Assembly (NCBI GenBank): GCA_037441565.1
Contig: JBBIRW010000004.1
Coordinates: forward strand, 164,789 to 228,788
DNA: 64,000 bases
Origin: JBBIRW01 sp037441565
GTDB lineage: Bacteria > Desulfobacterota > JBBIRW01
Direction: 5' to 3'
Part shown: positions 25,798 to 36,000 of the stretch, one piece after another
Layout of the letters: each line of letters begins with the position of its first letter
Numbering within the stretch: the stretch's first letter is position 1
The notes under the pieces: model-generated
What the model saw: the letters and a program-made list of their open reading frames with translations, nothing else
Told to the model about the DNA's origin: nothing
Database searches by the model: none
Program-made: the position numbers and the translations under genes

Positions 25798-25869
25798 GGC
25801 CAGTAGCTCTAACGGCAGAGCACCGGACTCCAAATCCGGGGGTTGGGGGTTCGAATCCCTCCTGGCCTG
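25797..25869 (+). tRNA. tRNA-Trp (anticodon CCA)
   Basis: Acceptor AGGCCAG/CTGGCCT, anticodon arm CCGGA-CTCCAAA-TCCGG and T arm GGGGG-TTCGAAT-CCCTC. The 5' base is shared with the rpmG stop codon, so RNase P cleavage would remove the last base of the rpmG stop. CCA is not encoded. Confidence 0.96.
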
Positions 25870-25888
25870 TTTATAATCGGAATATTTT

Positions 25889-26113
25889 ATGGGTTTGATT
25901 CAATCCATTAGAGAAAATATAAAAGAAAAATTTCTCTCTCTGATAAGATTTTTGAAGGAAGCAAAGATAGAGCTGAAAAAGGTAACATGGCCTTCAAAGA
26001 GAGATACCCTTGGATCAACATATGTTGTGATAATTGTTGTTTTTCTCATTGCGATATTCCTGGGACTTGTCGACTTCGGTTTATCAAGGATTCTTAAGCT
26101 TCTTCTTGGATAG
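25889..26113 (+). CDS. secE: preprotein translocase subunit SecE
   Basis: A 74-residue single-span SecE. An amphipathic helix with FLKEAKIELKKVTWPSKRDTL leads into one membrane segment of about 22 residues. It clamps SecY. Located between tRNA-Trp and nusG as in most bacteria. Confidence 0.95.
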   Translation: MGLIQSIRENIKEKFLSLIRFLKEAKIELKKVTWPSKRDTLGSTYVVIIVVFLIAIFLGLVDFGLSRILKLLLG

Positions 26114-26121
26114 GTGAAGTG

Positions 26122-26658
26122 ATGGGGGAAAAAAAGTGGTATGTAATCCATACATATTCGGGCTTTGAGGAGAAAGTTGCTGATGCATTGAGGAAGCGGA
26201 TAGAAAACTCAGGAAAGAAGGAGTTTTTTGGCGATATACTTGTTCCTGATGAGAGGGTTATTGAATCCAAGGGTGGAAAGAGGATAGAGAAGAAGAGAAA
26301 GTTTTTTCCTGGTTACATCTTTGTAAATATGGTTCTTAATGATGAGACCTGGAATATAGTGAGGAGGACGCCAAGGGTGGCAGGCTTTGTAGGGGGGAAA
26401 AATCCTGTGGAGATCTCAGAGGCTGAGGTTGGAAGGCTTTCAGATCAGATAAGGGAGGGAAAGCTTAAGCCCAAGCCCAAGTTTCAATTTGCTGAAGGTG
26501 AAACAGTAAAGGTAATTGATGGTCCATTTACAAATTTTGAGGGTATTGTTGATGAGGTCAAAAAGGATAAAGGAAAGGTGAGGGTCCTTGTTAAGATCTT
26601 TGGAAGGCCAACACCTATTGAGCTTGATTTCCATCAGGTTGAGAAAATTGTAGAGTGA
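26122..26658 (+). CDS. nusG: transcription termination/antitermination protein NusG
   Basis: A 178-residue NusG. The NGN domain starts KKWYVIHTYSGFEEKV and includes FFPGYIFV, and the KOW domain has VIDGPFTNFEGIVDEV. It links RNA polymerase with the ribosome through S10. The ATG at 26122 is preferred over the GTG just before it; AGGTGA is 4 bases upstream. Confidence 0.95.
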   Translation: MGEKKWYVIHTYSGFEEKVADALRKRIENSGKKEFFGDILVPDERVIESKGGKRIEKKRKFFPGYIFVNMVLNDETWNIVRRTPRVAGFVGGKNPVEISEAEVGRLSDQIREGKLKPKPKFQFAEGETVKVIDGPFTNFEGIVDEVKKDKGKVRVLVKIFGRPTPIELDFHQVEKIVE

Positions 26659-26668
26659 GGAGAGGGTT

Positions 26669-27094
26669 ATGGCAAAGAAGGTTGTTGCACAGGTTAAACT
26701 TCAGATACCTGCAGGAAAGGCAACACCATCTCCCCCTGTTGGTCCTGCACTCGGGCAGCATGGTGTCAATATAATGGAGTTTTGCAAAAGTTTTAATGCA
26801 CAAACAGCCAGACAGGAAGGGATGATAATACCTGTTGTAGTTACCATCTATTCTGACAGATCCTTTACATTTATTACAAAGACTCCCCCTGCGTCGGTGC
26901 TCCTTATGAAGGCAGCGGGTATAGAAAAGGGTTCCTCAGAGCCTAATAAGGTAAAGGTAGGAAAGGTTACAAAGGCACAGCTCATGGAGATCGCAAAATT
27001 GAAGATGCAGGATCTAAATGTAAAGGATCTTGATGCCGCAGTAAGAACAATAGAGGGAACAGCAAAGAGCATGGGGATAGAGATTATCGGATAG
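26669..27094 (+). CDS. rplK: 50S ribosomal protein L11
   Basis: A 141-residue L11 with QIPAGKATPSPPVGPALGQHGVNIMEFCK at the N terminus and the rRNA-binding C-terminal domain ending in AARTIEGTAKSMG-like residues. It forms the GTPase centre with L10 and L12 and is the thiostrepton target. Followed after 9 bases by rplA. Confidence 0.97.
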   Translation: MAKKVVAQVKLQIPAGKATPSPPVGPALGQHGVNIMEFCKSFNAQTARQEGMIIPVVVTIYSDRSFTFITKTPPASVLLMKAAGIEKGSSEPNKVKVGKVTKAQLMEIAKLKMQDLNVKDLDAAVRTIEGTAKSMGIEIIG

Positions 27095-27103
27095 GAGAAT
27101 AGA

Positions 27104-27808
27104 ATGGGAGTAAAGGGAAAGAAATATCTTGAAGCATTGAAAAAGGTTGACAGGGTTAGAAGATACAGTGTTGAGGAAGCAATCTCTCTTGCCCTTGAGA
27201 CAAGTTATGCAGATTTTGATGAAACAGTGGAGCTTGCAGTAAGGCTTGGTGTGGACCCGAAGCGCTCGGATCAGCAGGTGAGGGGATCTGCAGTGCTTCC
27301 ACATGGTATAGGAAAGAAAGTAAAGGTTCTTGTTTTTGCAAAAGGCGAGAAGGAAAAAGAGGCAATTGAAGCAGGTGCTGATATTGTGGGTGCTGAGGAC
27401 CTTATTGCAAAGATTCAGCAGGGATGGATGGAATTTGATAAAGCAGTTGCAACACCAGATATGATGAGCTCTGTTGGAAAGCTTGGGAAAATTCTCGGTC
27501 CCAGGGGACTCATGCCAAATCCTAAGACCGGAACAGTTACTTTTGATGTTGCAAAAGCAGTGAGGGAATTAAAACAGGGTAAGGTTGAATTCAAGGTTGA
27601 TAAGGCAGGCAATGTACATGTACCCATTGGGAAGGTATCATTCGGATTTGATAAACTGTATACAAATTTCAAAACGATTATGGAAGCAATTATAAGGGCA
27701 AAACCTGTTGCCAGTAAAGGAACCTACCTGAGAAGTGTCACAATTTCCACAACAATGGGACCAGGAATAAAAATTGACCCGGTCCAAGTGCAGAATATGA
27801 TTAAATAG
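27104..27808 (+). CDS. rplA: 50S ribosomal protein L1
   Basis: A 234-residue L1 forming the mobile L1 stalk near the E site. Signatures include VRGSAVLPHGIGK, GKLGKILGPRGLMPNPKTGT and the C-terminal TYLRSVTISTTMGPGIKID. In E. coli L1 represses its own operon. Start ATG with GGAG upstream. Confidence 0.97.
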   Translation: MGVKGKKYLEALKKVDRVRRYSVEEAISLALETSYADFDETVELAVRLGVDPKRSDQQVRGSAVLPHGIGKKVKVLVFAKGEKEKEAIEAGADIVGAEDLIAKIQQGWMEFDKAVATPDMMSSVGKLGKILGPRGLMPNPKTGTVTFDVAKAVRELKQGKVEFKVDKAGNVHVPIGKVSFGFDKLYTNFKTIMEAIIRAKPVASKGTYLRSVTISTTMGPGIKIDPVQVQNMIK

Positions 27809-27815
27809 AAAAGAT

Positions 27816-27860
27816 ATAACAAATAGTTAAATTCTACCCTGTAGGGGATGTTTTTGTTAT
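27816..27860 (+). promoter_or_regulatory. hairpin leader upstream of rplJ
   Basis: An 8-bp perfect outer stem (ATAACAAA 27816-27823 with TTTGTTAT 27853-27860) encloses a small CTAC/GTAG inner stem (27834-27837 and 27841-27844). It lies directly before the rplJ ribosome site. In other bacteria L10-L12 binds a structured leader here and represses rplJL. This one is shorter than the known L10 leader, so the role is inferred from place. Confidence 0.4.
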
Positions 27861-27881
27861 TTTTAAAAGGAGGTAAATGGA

Positions 27882-28424
27882 TTGAGAAAGTCACTGCTTG
27901 AGAAGGAAAAAATTGTACAAGGACTCAATGAAAAAATCAGAAAGGCTGAAGCCGTATTTCTTTTAGATTTTCATGGAATGAACGTTGAAGAAATGAATAA
28001 ACTGCGTGAGGAATTGAGAAAACAAGCTCATTCGTTACATGTTATTAAAAATACTCTTGCATTGAGGGCATCAAGGGGAACCGCTATTGAGGGAACCGAA
28101 AGCTACTTCAGAGGGAATACAGCTTTAACATTTACATCAAAGGACCCCATTATCCTGGCAAAGATTTTGACTGATTTTATGAATAGAAACGAGAAGCTGA
28201 AAATAAAAGTGGGGATTGTAAAGGATAGAATTCTATCTGTAAATGAAATAAAAAGACTTTCTGAATTACCTCCTAAGGATGTGCTCATTCGAATTTTGAT
28301 ACACAGGTTGAAGTCACCTATTTCATACTTTATTTTCATACTTTCGGGCATAATTGGAAAGTTTGTTAATGTCTTGAGATCCATTGAGGAAAAAAAGAGG
28401 GAAATAAATAATAAGGGAGGATAA
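27882..28424 (+). CDS. rplJ: 50S ribosomal protein L10
   Basis: A 180-residue L10. The N-terminal domain binds rRNA and L11 and contains the typical LRKQAHSLHVIKNTLALRA-like segment; the C-terminal helix binds L12 dimers. It starts with TTG at 27882, which has AAGGAGG 8 bases upstream. The nearby ATG at 27877 runs into a stop after two codons. Confidence 0.94.
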   Translation: MRKSLLEKEKIVQGLNEKIRKAEAVFLLDFHGMNVEEMNKLREELRKQAHSLHVIKNTLALRASRGTAIEGTESYFRGNTALTFTSKDPIILAKILTDFMNRNEKLKIKVGIVKDRILSVNEIKRLSELPPKDVLIRILIHRLKSPISYFIFILSGIIGKFVNVLRSIEEKKREINNKGG

Positions 28425-28426
28425 TA

Positions 28427-28828
28427 ATGGCTGAACAGAAAATTACCAAAGAAGATGTTATTAAGTTTATCGAAGGAATGTCCGTTATTGAACTTGCGGA
28501 GTTGATAAAGGAACTTGAGGAGAAATTTGGTGTAACGGCAGCAACTCCTGTTATAACGGCCGGAGCACCCATTCAGGCTCAGGCCAGTGCAACAGCTGCC
28601 CCCGCTGTTGCTGAGAAGACAGAGTTCACCGTGATACTCGCAGACCCGGGCGAGAAGAAGATTCAGGTTATAAAAGAGATAAGGGCAATCACAGGGCTCG
28701 GGCTTAAGGAAGCGAAGGATCTTGTTGACGGAGCACCTAAACCTGTAAAGGAGGGTATATCAAAGGAGGAGGCTGAGTCGATAAAGAAGAAGCTTGAGGA
28801 AGCTGGAGCAAAGGTTGAAATAAAATAA
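28427..28828 (+). CDS. rplL: 50S ribosomal protein L7/L12
   Basis: A 133-residue L12. The N-terminal dimer domain has VIELAELIKELEEKFGV, then comes an Ala/Pro-rich hinge, then the C-terminal factor-binding domain with KIQVIKEIRAITGLGLKEAKDLVDGAPKPVKEG. It starts 2 bases after rplJ. L12 is present in several copies per ribosome. Confidence 0.97.
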   Translation: MAEQKITKEDVIKFIEGMSVIELAELIKELEEKFGVTAATPVITAGAPIQAQASATAAPAVAEKTEFTVILADPGEKKIQVIKEIRAITGLGLKEAKDLVDGAPKPVKEGISKEEAESIKKKLEEAGAKVEIK

Positions 28829-28861
28829 TTTATTTAATAAACAAGGCGATAAGGAGAATAT

Positions 28862-31800
28862 ATGGATTACCTTGACCTTTCATCAGGCCATATAAAGAGG
28901 GATTTTTCAAAGTGTGAAAAGGTTCTGGATGTTCCCTATCTTCTTGAATTACAGAAAAGCTCTTTTGAAAGGTTTCTCCAGATGAATAAGAAACCTGAGG
29001 AGAGGAAGGATATTGGTCTACAGGCAGCACTGAAAAGCATATTTCCGATCAAGAATTATGATGAAACAGCTTCCCTTGAGTTTGTTAATTACACAATAGG
29101 AGAGCCCAAATATGATGTTGATGAATGTAAGGAAAGGGGGATGACTTACGGAGCCCCCCTGAAGATAACTGTTCAACTCGTCCTCTGGGATAGGGATAAT
29201 GTAACAGGCGCCAAGACAATAAAGAATGTAAAAGAACAGCAGGTATATCTCGGGGAAATTCCTCTTATGACGGAAAAGGGAACATTTATAATAAATGGAA
29301 CAGAAAGAGTTATAGTCAGTCAACTTCAAAGATCACCAGGGGTTTATTTCGATCATGACAGGGGAAAAACATTAAGTGGAATTAGACCGCTTTATTCTGC
29401 CCGTATAATTCCTTACAGGGGTTCATGGCTGGATTTTGAATTTGATCAGAAGGATACACTCTATGTGAAGATAGATAAAAGGAAGAAAGTTCCTGCCACC
29501 TTACTTCTTCGTGCGCTGGGTTGTAGCACTCCTGAAATATACAGGGTATTTTTCAAAACGGAAAAAGTTATCATCGAAGGCGATAAATTTTTCAAGAAAT
29601 TTGATTCTGGGCTCTTCCTGAATCAAAGGGCATCGGATGATGTTATTGATACAAGAACAGGAGAAATTATTATAAAGAAAGGAAGGAGATTCAATATCCA
29701 GATAATAAGAAAAATAGAGGAACTCGGACTGAAACAGATTCAGATAAAGCCTGAGAATATAATAAATGAGTTTTCCGCCTCAGATATTGTGGATCAAACA
29801 TCCGGTGAGATAATCGTCAGGTGTGGGGAACAGATTAGCGAAGAGAAACTGGAAGAAATCAAGAATCGAAATATAAAGGAAATAGAATTACTTTTTATTG
29901 ATAGAACTGCTGGTGGTATGGGAATGCTTGAGGCTATCAAGTCGGATAAGATACAGAGCCAGGATGAAGCGATAATCGAGATCTTCAAAAAGCTCAAGCC
30001 AAGTGAACCGCCAACAATTGATAATGCAAGAAGCTATTTTGAAGGTTTGTTTTTCAGCCCTGAAAGATATGATCTTTCAAAGGTTGGGAGACTGAAACTT
30101 GATCACAAGCTGGGACTTGATGTTGATCTTGAACAAACAACGTTAAGGAAAGAAGACATCCTTGCAGTTGTTCGTTATCTTGTTAATCTCAGGAATGGAT
30201 TTGGAAATATTGATGATATAGATCATCTCGGAAATCGAAGGGTTAGGTCTGTTGGTGAACTTTTGGAAAATGCTTTAAAGGTGGGTCTGACAAGGATGGA
30301 GAGGGCTATAAAAGAGAGGATGAGTATAGGAGAAATTGACACAATGCTCCCTCACGATCTTATAAATGCAAAACCTGTCTCTGCTGTATTAAGGGAGTTT
30401 TTTGGCTCGGGTCAGCTATCTCAATTCATGGATCAGACAAACCCCCTGTCTGAGATAACGCACAAGAGAAGATTGAGCGCACTTGGACCCGGTGGTTTAA
30501 CCCGTGAAAGGGCAGGCTTTGAGGTAAGAGATGTTCATCCAACACATTATGGAAGAATATGCCCGATTGAAACGCCGGAAGGTCCAAATATTGGTCTTAT
30601 CTCCTCTCTTAGCTGTTACGCAAGGGTGAATGAATTTGGTTTCATTGAAACGCCCTATCGTGAGGTTAAGAATGGAAAGGTAACAAAAAATATAAAATAT
30701 CTTTCCGCCCTTGAAGAAGAGAAATACACAATTGCCCAGGCAAATATACCACTTGATAAGAATGGAAGAATATTAGGAGAGCTCGTTCCTGCAAGAAAAG
30801 GCGGGGAGTTTACCCTTGTTAGACCGGAAGAAGTAGAGTATATGGATGTTTCTCCGATACAACTTGTTAGCGCTGCTGCTTCATTGATACCTTTTCTTGA
30901 ACATGATGATGCGAACCGTGCCCTTATGGGTTCAAATATGCAGAGACAGGCTGTTCCTCTCCTTAAAACGGAAGCACCTCTTGTGGGGACAGGCATGGAA
31001 GGTATTATAGCGAGGGATTCAGGAGCTGTTGTTATTGCAAAGAGAGATGGAGTTGTTGAATATGTGGATGCATCACGAATTGTAGTAAGGGCAGATTTTG
31101 AAGAAACGGATGGAGGAAGTTCTGTTGATATATACAATCTTGTTAAATACAGAAGATCCAATCAGAACACATGTATCAATGAAAAGCCCCTTGTTAGGAA
31201 AGGTCAGAGGGTAAAGAAGGGTCAGGTTATAGCAGATGGTCCTGCGACGGAAAGAGGAGAACTTGCCCTTGGAAGGAATGTAATTGTTGCATTCATGCCA
31301 TGGGGTGGATACAACTTTGAAGATTCCATACTTATCAGTGAACGACTTGTTATTGATGATGTATTCACATCAATCCATATCGAAGAATTTGAATGTGTTG
31401 CGAGAGATACAAAGCTTGGTAAGGAAGAGATAACAGCTGATATTCCCAATGTTGGTGAGGAAGCTCTTAAGAATCTTGATGAGAATGGAATAGTGAGGAT
31501 TGGCGCTGAAGTAAAAACGGGAGATATACTGGTTGGTAAGGTAACTCCAAAAGGAGAAACAATGTTGAGCCCTGAGGAAAAATTACTGAGGGCAATATTC
31601 GGTGATAAGGCTGGTGAATTCAGGGATACGTCGCTCAGAGTTCCCCCGGGCATCGAGGGTATTGTTATAGATACAAAGGTTTTCACAAGAAGAGGGGAGG
31701 AGAAAGGTGAAAGAACCCGTATGATTGAGGACAAGGAGATCGAGACATTGAAGAAGGATCAGGAAGAGGAGATAAAGATTATAAAGGACAGTGCTTATGA

Positions 31801-33019
31801 GAGAATAAAAAGGGTTCTGATAGGAAAGACAACTGCATCACGTCTTATGTCAGATGATAAAAGTACTGTTCTGATCGGAAAGGGGAAGGAGATAACAGAG
31901 GAGATACTCTCAAAAATTCCAAAGAAAAAATGGTCAGAAATCAATCTTGTTGAAGAGGAGGCACAAAAAGAGGTAAAGAGAATACTTGTTGCCCTCAAAG
32001 AGCAGACCGATTTCGTTAAGAAGATGTATGAGAACAGGATAAATAAGGTTAAAAGAGGTGATGAACTTGCTCCTGGCGTAATAAAGATGGTAAAAGTTTA
32101 TCTGGCAATTAAAAGGAAAATCTCAGTTGGTGACAAGATGGCAGGTCGGCATGGTAACAAGGGAGTTATTTCAAGGATACTACCTATCGAAGATATGCCT
32201 TATATGTCTGATGGAACACCTGTTGATATAGTGCTTAACCCACTTGGAGTTCCTTCAAGAATGAACGTTGGACAGATTCTGGAGACTCATCTTGGATGGG
32301 CATGCCGTGAAATTGGAAAGAAGCTTGCTGAGCTTACATACACGATAAAAGATCCTCGTATATTAAGAAAGAGACTTAAGGAGGTTTATAAGAATGAGGG
32401 GGTTTCCAAACTCATTGACAGATGTTCTGATGAAGAGATCCTTGAAATCATAAATAGATATGAGAATGGGATTCATTGCATGAGTCCTGTTTTCAGTGGT
32501 GCAAAAGAAGAAGAGATAAGGGAAATGCTTGAGTATGCAGGTCTTCCTGTGACAGGTCAAACAGTTCTTTATGATGGTAGAACGGGTGAGCCCTTTGATA
32601 ATAAAGTTACGGTCGGTGTTATGTATATGATGAAATTGCATCATCTTGTTGACGATAAAATACATGCGCGTTCCATTGGACCATATTCACTCGTTACCCA
32701 GCAACCGCTTGGAGGGAAAGCTCAATTTGGTGGTCAGAGACTGGGTGAGATGGAGGTATGGGCACTTGAAGCATATGGTGCTGCACACACACTCCAGGAG
32801 TTCCTGACTGTTAAGTCGGATGATATTGTTGGAAGGACAAGGATGTATGACTCCATTGTTAAGGGAGAAAATGTTCTTGAACCTGGGTTGCCCGAGTCAT
32901 TCAGTGTTCTTGTGAAAGAGTTGCAGAGTCTCTGCTTGAATGTTGATTTGATTGAGGATGTTGATCAATTAAATAAAAAAGAAGATACTATTAAATCCGA
33001 AAAGAAGGATCAAAAATAA
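28862..33019 (+). CDS. rpoB: DNA-directed RNA polymerase beta subunit
   Basis: A complete 1385-residue beta subunit, slightly longer than the 1342 of E. coli. Seen are QLQRSPGVYFDHDRGK and the rifampicin region FGSGQLSQFMDQTNPLSEITHKRRLSALGPGG near residues 513-545, with the sensitive-type Asp, His and Ser. ICPIETPEGPNIGLI follows, and later KMAGRHGNKGVIS and the C-terminal GGKAQFGGQRLGEMEVWALEAYGAA. The C-terminal tail is Lys-rich. It follows rplL with no attenuator visible in the 33-base gap. Confidence 0.98.
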   Translation: MDYLDLSSGHIKRDFSKCEKVLDVPYLLELQKSSFERFLQMNKKPEERKDIGLQAALKSIFPIKNYDETASLEFVNYTIGEPKYDVDECKERGMTYGAPLKITVQLVLWDRDNVTGAKTIKNVKEQQVYLGEIPLMTEKGTFIINGTERVIVSQLQRSPGVYFDHDRGKTLSGIRPLYSARIIPYRGSWLDFEFDQKDTLYVKIDKRKKVPATLLLRALGCSTPEIYRVFFKTEKVIIEGDKFFKKFDSGLFLNQRASDDVIDTRTGEIIIKKGRRFNIQIIRKIEELGLKQIQIKPENIINEFSASDIVDQTSGEIIVRCGEQISEEKLEEIKNRNIKEIELLFIDRTAGGMGMLEAIKSDKIQSQDEAIIEIFKKLKPSEPPTIDNARSYFEGLFFSPERYDLSKVGRLKLDHKLGLDVDLEQTTLRKEDILAVVRYLVNLRNGFGNIDDIDHLGNRRVRSVGELLENALKVGLTRMERAIKERMSIGEIDTMLPHDLINAKPVSAVLREFFGSGQLSQFMDQTNPLSEITHKRRLSALGPGGLTRERAGFEVRDVHPTHYGRICPIETPEGPNIGLISSLSCYARVNEFGFIETPYREVKNGKVTKNIKYLSALEEEKYTIAQANIPLDKNGRILGELVPARKGGEFTLVRPEEVEYMDVSPIQLVSAAASLIPFLEHDDANRALMGSNMQRQAVPLLKTEAPLVGTGMEGIIARDSGAVVIAKRDGVVEYVDASRIVVRADFEETDGGSSVDIYNLVKYRRSNQNTCINEKPLVRKGQRVKKGQVIADGPATERGELALGRNVIVAFMPWGGYNFEDSILISERLVIDDVFTSIHIEEFECVARDTKLGKEEITADIPNVGEEALKNLDENGIVRIGAEVKTGDILVGKVTPKGETMLSPEEKLLRAIFGDKAGEFRDTSLRVPPGIEGIVIDTKVFTRRGEEKGERTRMIEDKEIETLKKDQEEEIKIIKDSAYERIKRVLIGKTTASRLMSDDKSTVLIGKGKEITEEILSKIPKKKWSEINLVEEEAQKEVKRILVALKEQTDFVKKMYENRINKVKRGDELAPGVIKMVKVYLAIKRKISVGDKMAGRHGNKGVISRILPIEDMPYMSDGTPVDIVLNPLGVPSRMNVGQILETHLGWACREIGKKLAELTYTIKDPRILRKRLKEVYKNEGVSKLIDRCSDEEILEIINRYENGIHCMSPVFSGAKEEEIREMLEYAGLPVTGQTVLYDGRTGEPFDNKVTVGVMYMMKLHHLVDDKIHARSIGPYSLVTQQPLGGKAQFGGQRLGEMEVWALEAYGAAHTLQEFLTVKSDDIVGRTRMYDSIVKGENVLEPGLPESFSVLVKELQSLCLNVDLIEDVDQLNKKEDTIKSEKKDQK

Positions 33020-33040
33020 GGTGATCCAGGAGGTTTACAA

Positions 33041-36000
33041 TTGGAGGATTTATTCAGCTTTTTTGAAAAACCAAAGAATCCATCAAGCTTCAACGCTGTA
33101 AAGATTTCAATTGCATCACCGGAGCAAATAAGGTCGTGGTCTCATGGTGAGGTGAAAAAGCCCGAAACGATAAACTACAGAACCTTTAGACCGGAGAGGG
33201 ATGGGCTTTTTTGCGCAAAGATATTTGGTCCGACGAAGGATTACGAATGCAACTGCGGTAAATACAAAAGGATGAAACACAGAGGGATTGTGTGTGAAAA
33301 GTGTGGTGTGGAAGTAATTCAGTCGAAGGTAAGAAGGGAAAGGATGGGTCATATTGAGCTGGCAGCTCCTGTTGCACATATATGGTTTGTAAGAAGTCTG
33401 CCGAGCAGGATTGGGACACTTCTGGACTTAAGCTTAAGGGAGCTTGAAAGGGTTCTTTATTTTGAGGCTTATATAGTAACGGATCCGAAAAATACGGGAC
33501 TTCGGAAGGGAGAGCTTCTCACAGAGGAGAAGTATAAAAAGGCGATTGAAGAGTATGGTGAGGGGGGTTTTGAGGCAGGTATGGGAGCAGAGGCGATAAA
33601 GAAGCTTCTCGAGGAGATAAAGCTTGAGGAGCTTGCGGAAAGCCTGAGGCTCGAGATAAAAGAAACAAATTCTGATGCAAAGAGAAGAAAACTTGCAAAG
33701 AAATTACGGATTGTTAAGGGGATGATTGAAGCGGGAAACAGACCAGAGTGGATGATACTTACTGTTATTCCTGTTCTACCTCCTGATCTGAGACCACTTG
33801 TTCCACTGGATGGTGGAAGGTTTGCCACATCTGATCTTAACGATCTTTATAGAAGGGTGATTAACAGGAATAACAGATTGAAGAGGCTGCTGGAGCTCGA
33901 TGCACCCGAAATCATAATAAGAAATGAAAAAAGGATGCTCCAGGAAGCGGTAGATGCTTTATTTGATAATGGCAGGAGAGGAAAACCTATCGTCGGGTCC
34001 AATAAGAAGCCTCTTAAGTCACTGAGTGATATTTTGAGGGGAAAGAGTGGAAGATTCAGGCAGAATCTTCTCGGGAAGCGTGTTGATTATTCGGGAAGAT
34101 CGGTTATAGTTGTTGGCCCCGAACTGAAACTCCATCAGTGCGGTCTTCCCAAGAAGATGGCACTCGAGCTTTTCAAACCCTTCATATATCAGAAGCTTGA
34201 GGAGAAGGGATATGTAACGACAATAAAGAGTGCAAAGAAGATGGTTGAAAAGGAGAAAGAGGAAGTATGGGATGTCCTCGAGGAGGTAATAAAGGAGCAC
34301 CCCGTTTTGCTTAATAGGGCACCAACGCTTCACCGTCTTGGTATTCAGGCTTTTGAACCTGTTCTTATTGAGGGAAAGGCTATCCAGCTACACCCCCTTG
34401 TTTGCTATGCATTCAATGCGGATTTTGATGGGGACCAGATGGCAGTTCATGTTCCCCTGTCCATAGAGGCCCAGACAGAGGCGAGGGTACTCATGCTATC
34501 AAGCAACAATATCCTCTCTCCTGCACATGGAAAACCCATGATAATTCCGACACAGGATATGGTGCTTGGGCTTTATTATCTTACAAAGGAGAAGGCGTAT
34601 GTGAAGGGCGAGGGGAAGGTATTTTCTTCAACCGAGGAGGTAAGATCTGCATATGATGCTGGTGAGTTAGATCTTCATGCAAGCATAAGGGTAAGGATAA
34701 ATGGTCGACTTTATGATACAACAACAGGAAGGGTTCTCCTCAAGGAGATAGTTCCCGATAAAATTCCATTCGAATATATAAATAAAGTCATGAGGAAAAA
34801 AGAACTTGCAGATCTTATTGATGCCTGCTACAGGATGGTAGGGCATAAAGCAACTGTTATCCTTGCTGATAAGCTGAAGGATCTCGGCTTTTACTATGCA
34901 ACAAAGGCCGGGATTTCCATTTCAGTAGATGATTTGAAGATACCCTCAAACAAAGAGAAAATCCTCGAGGAGGCAAGAAGAGAAGTTGAAAAAATAATGT
35001 CTGAATATACTGAAGGATTAATAACAGATGGTGAAAGATACAATAAGGTGGTGGATCTCTGGACGGATGTGACGGATAGAATTGAGAGGGAGATGATGAA
35101 GGAGATCGGCACCGACGAATTTATTAATGAAAAAGGAGAGGTTAAGAGAATAACAAGCTTTAATCCAATTTTCATGATGGCCGATTCGGGGGCAAGGGGT
35201 TCTGCACTCCAGATGAGGCAGCTTGCAGGAATGCGTGGTCTTATGGCGAAACCATCAGGTGAGATAATAGAAACACCGATTACAGCCAATTTCAGAGAGG
35301 GATTAACAGTTCTCCAGTACTTTATCTCCACTCATGGTGCAAGAAAAGGACTTGCTGATACAGCATTGAAAACCGCCAATTCCGGCTATCTGACAAGGAG
35401 GCTTGTTGATGTTGCTCAGGATTGTACCATAGTGGAGGAGGATTGTGGAACACTCGATGGTATCACGATGACACCTCTTATTGAAGGGGGTGAGATAATT
35501 CAGCCTCTTGGAGAAAGGGTTCTTGGGAGGGTTGCGCTTGAGGATGTTATAGATCCCTTTACAGAAGAGATCCTCATCCCTGCAAATGAGGAGATAGATG
35601 AAGCTGGTGTTGAGAAGCTAACATATGCAGCAATAGATAAGGTAAAAATAAGGTCTGTTCTCACATGTCAGTCAAAATGGGGTGTTTGCGCAAAATGTTA
35701 TGGAAGGGACCTTTCGACAGGAAAGCTTGTTAACATAGGTGAGGCAATAGGTATTATCGCAGCACAATCAATTGGAGAGCCAGGAACACAGCTTACCATG
35801 AGAACGTTCCATATCGGTGGAACAGCTGCAAGAAGGGCTGAGAAATCAACCATAGAGGCAAAGATAGATGGAACTGTTAAGTTCATAAACCTTAACGCTG
35901 TAAGAAATAAGGAAGATATCCTTGTAGTAATGAACAGGAATGCCCAGATTGCCATTGTAGATGAATCAGGAAGAGAAAGAGATAGGCATCCTGTGATATA

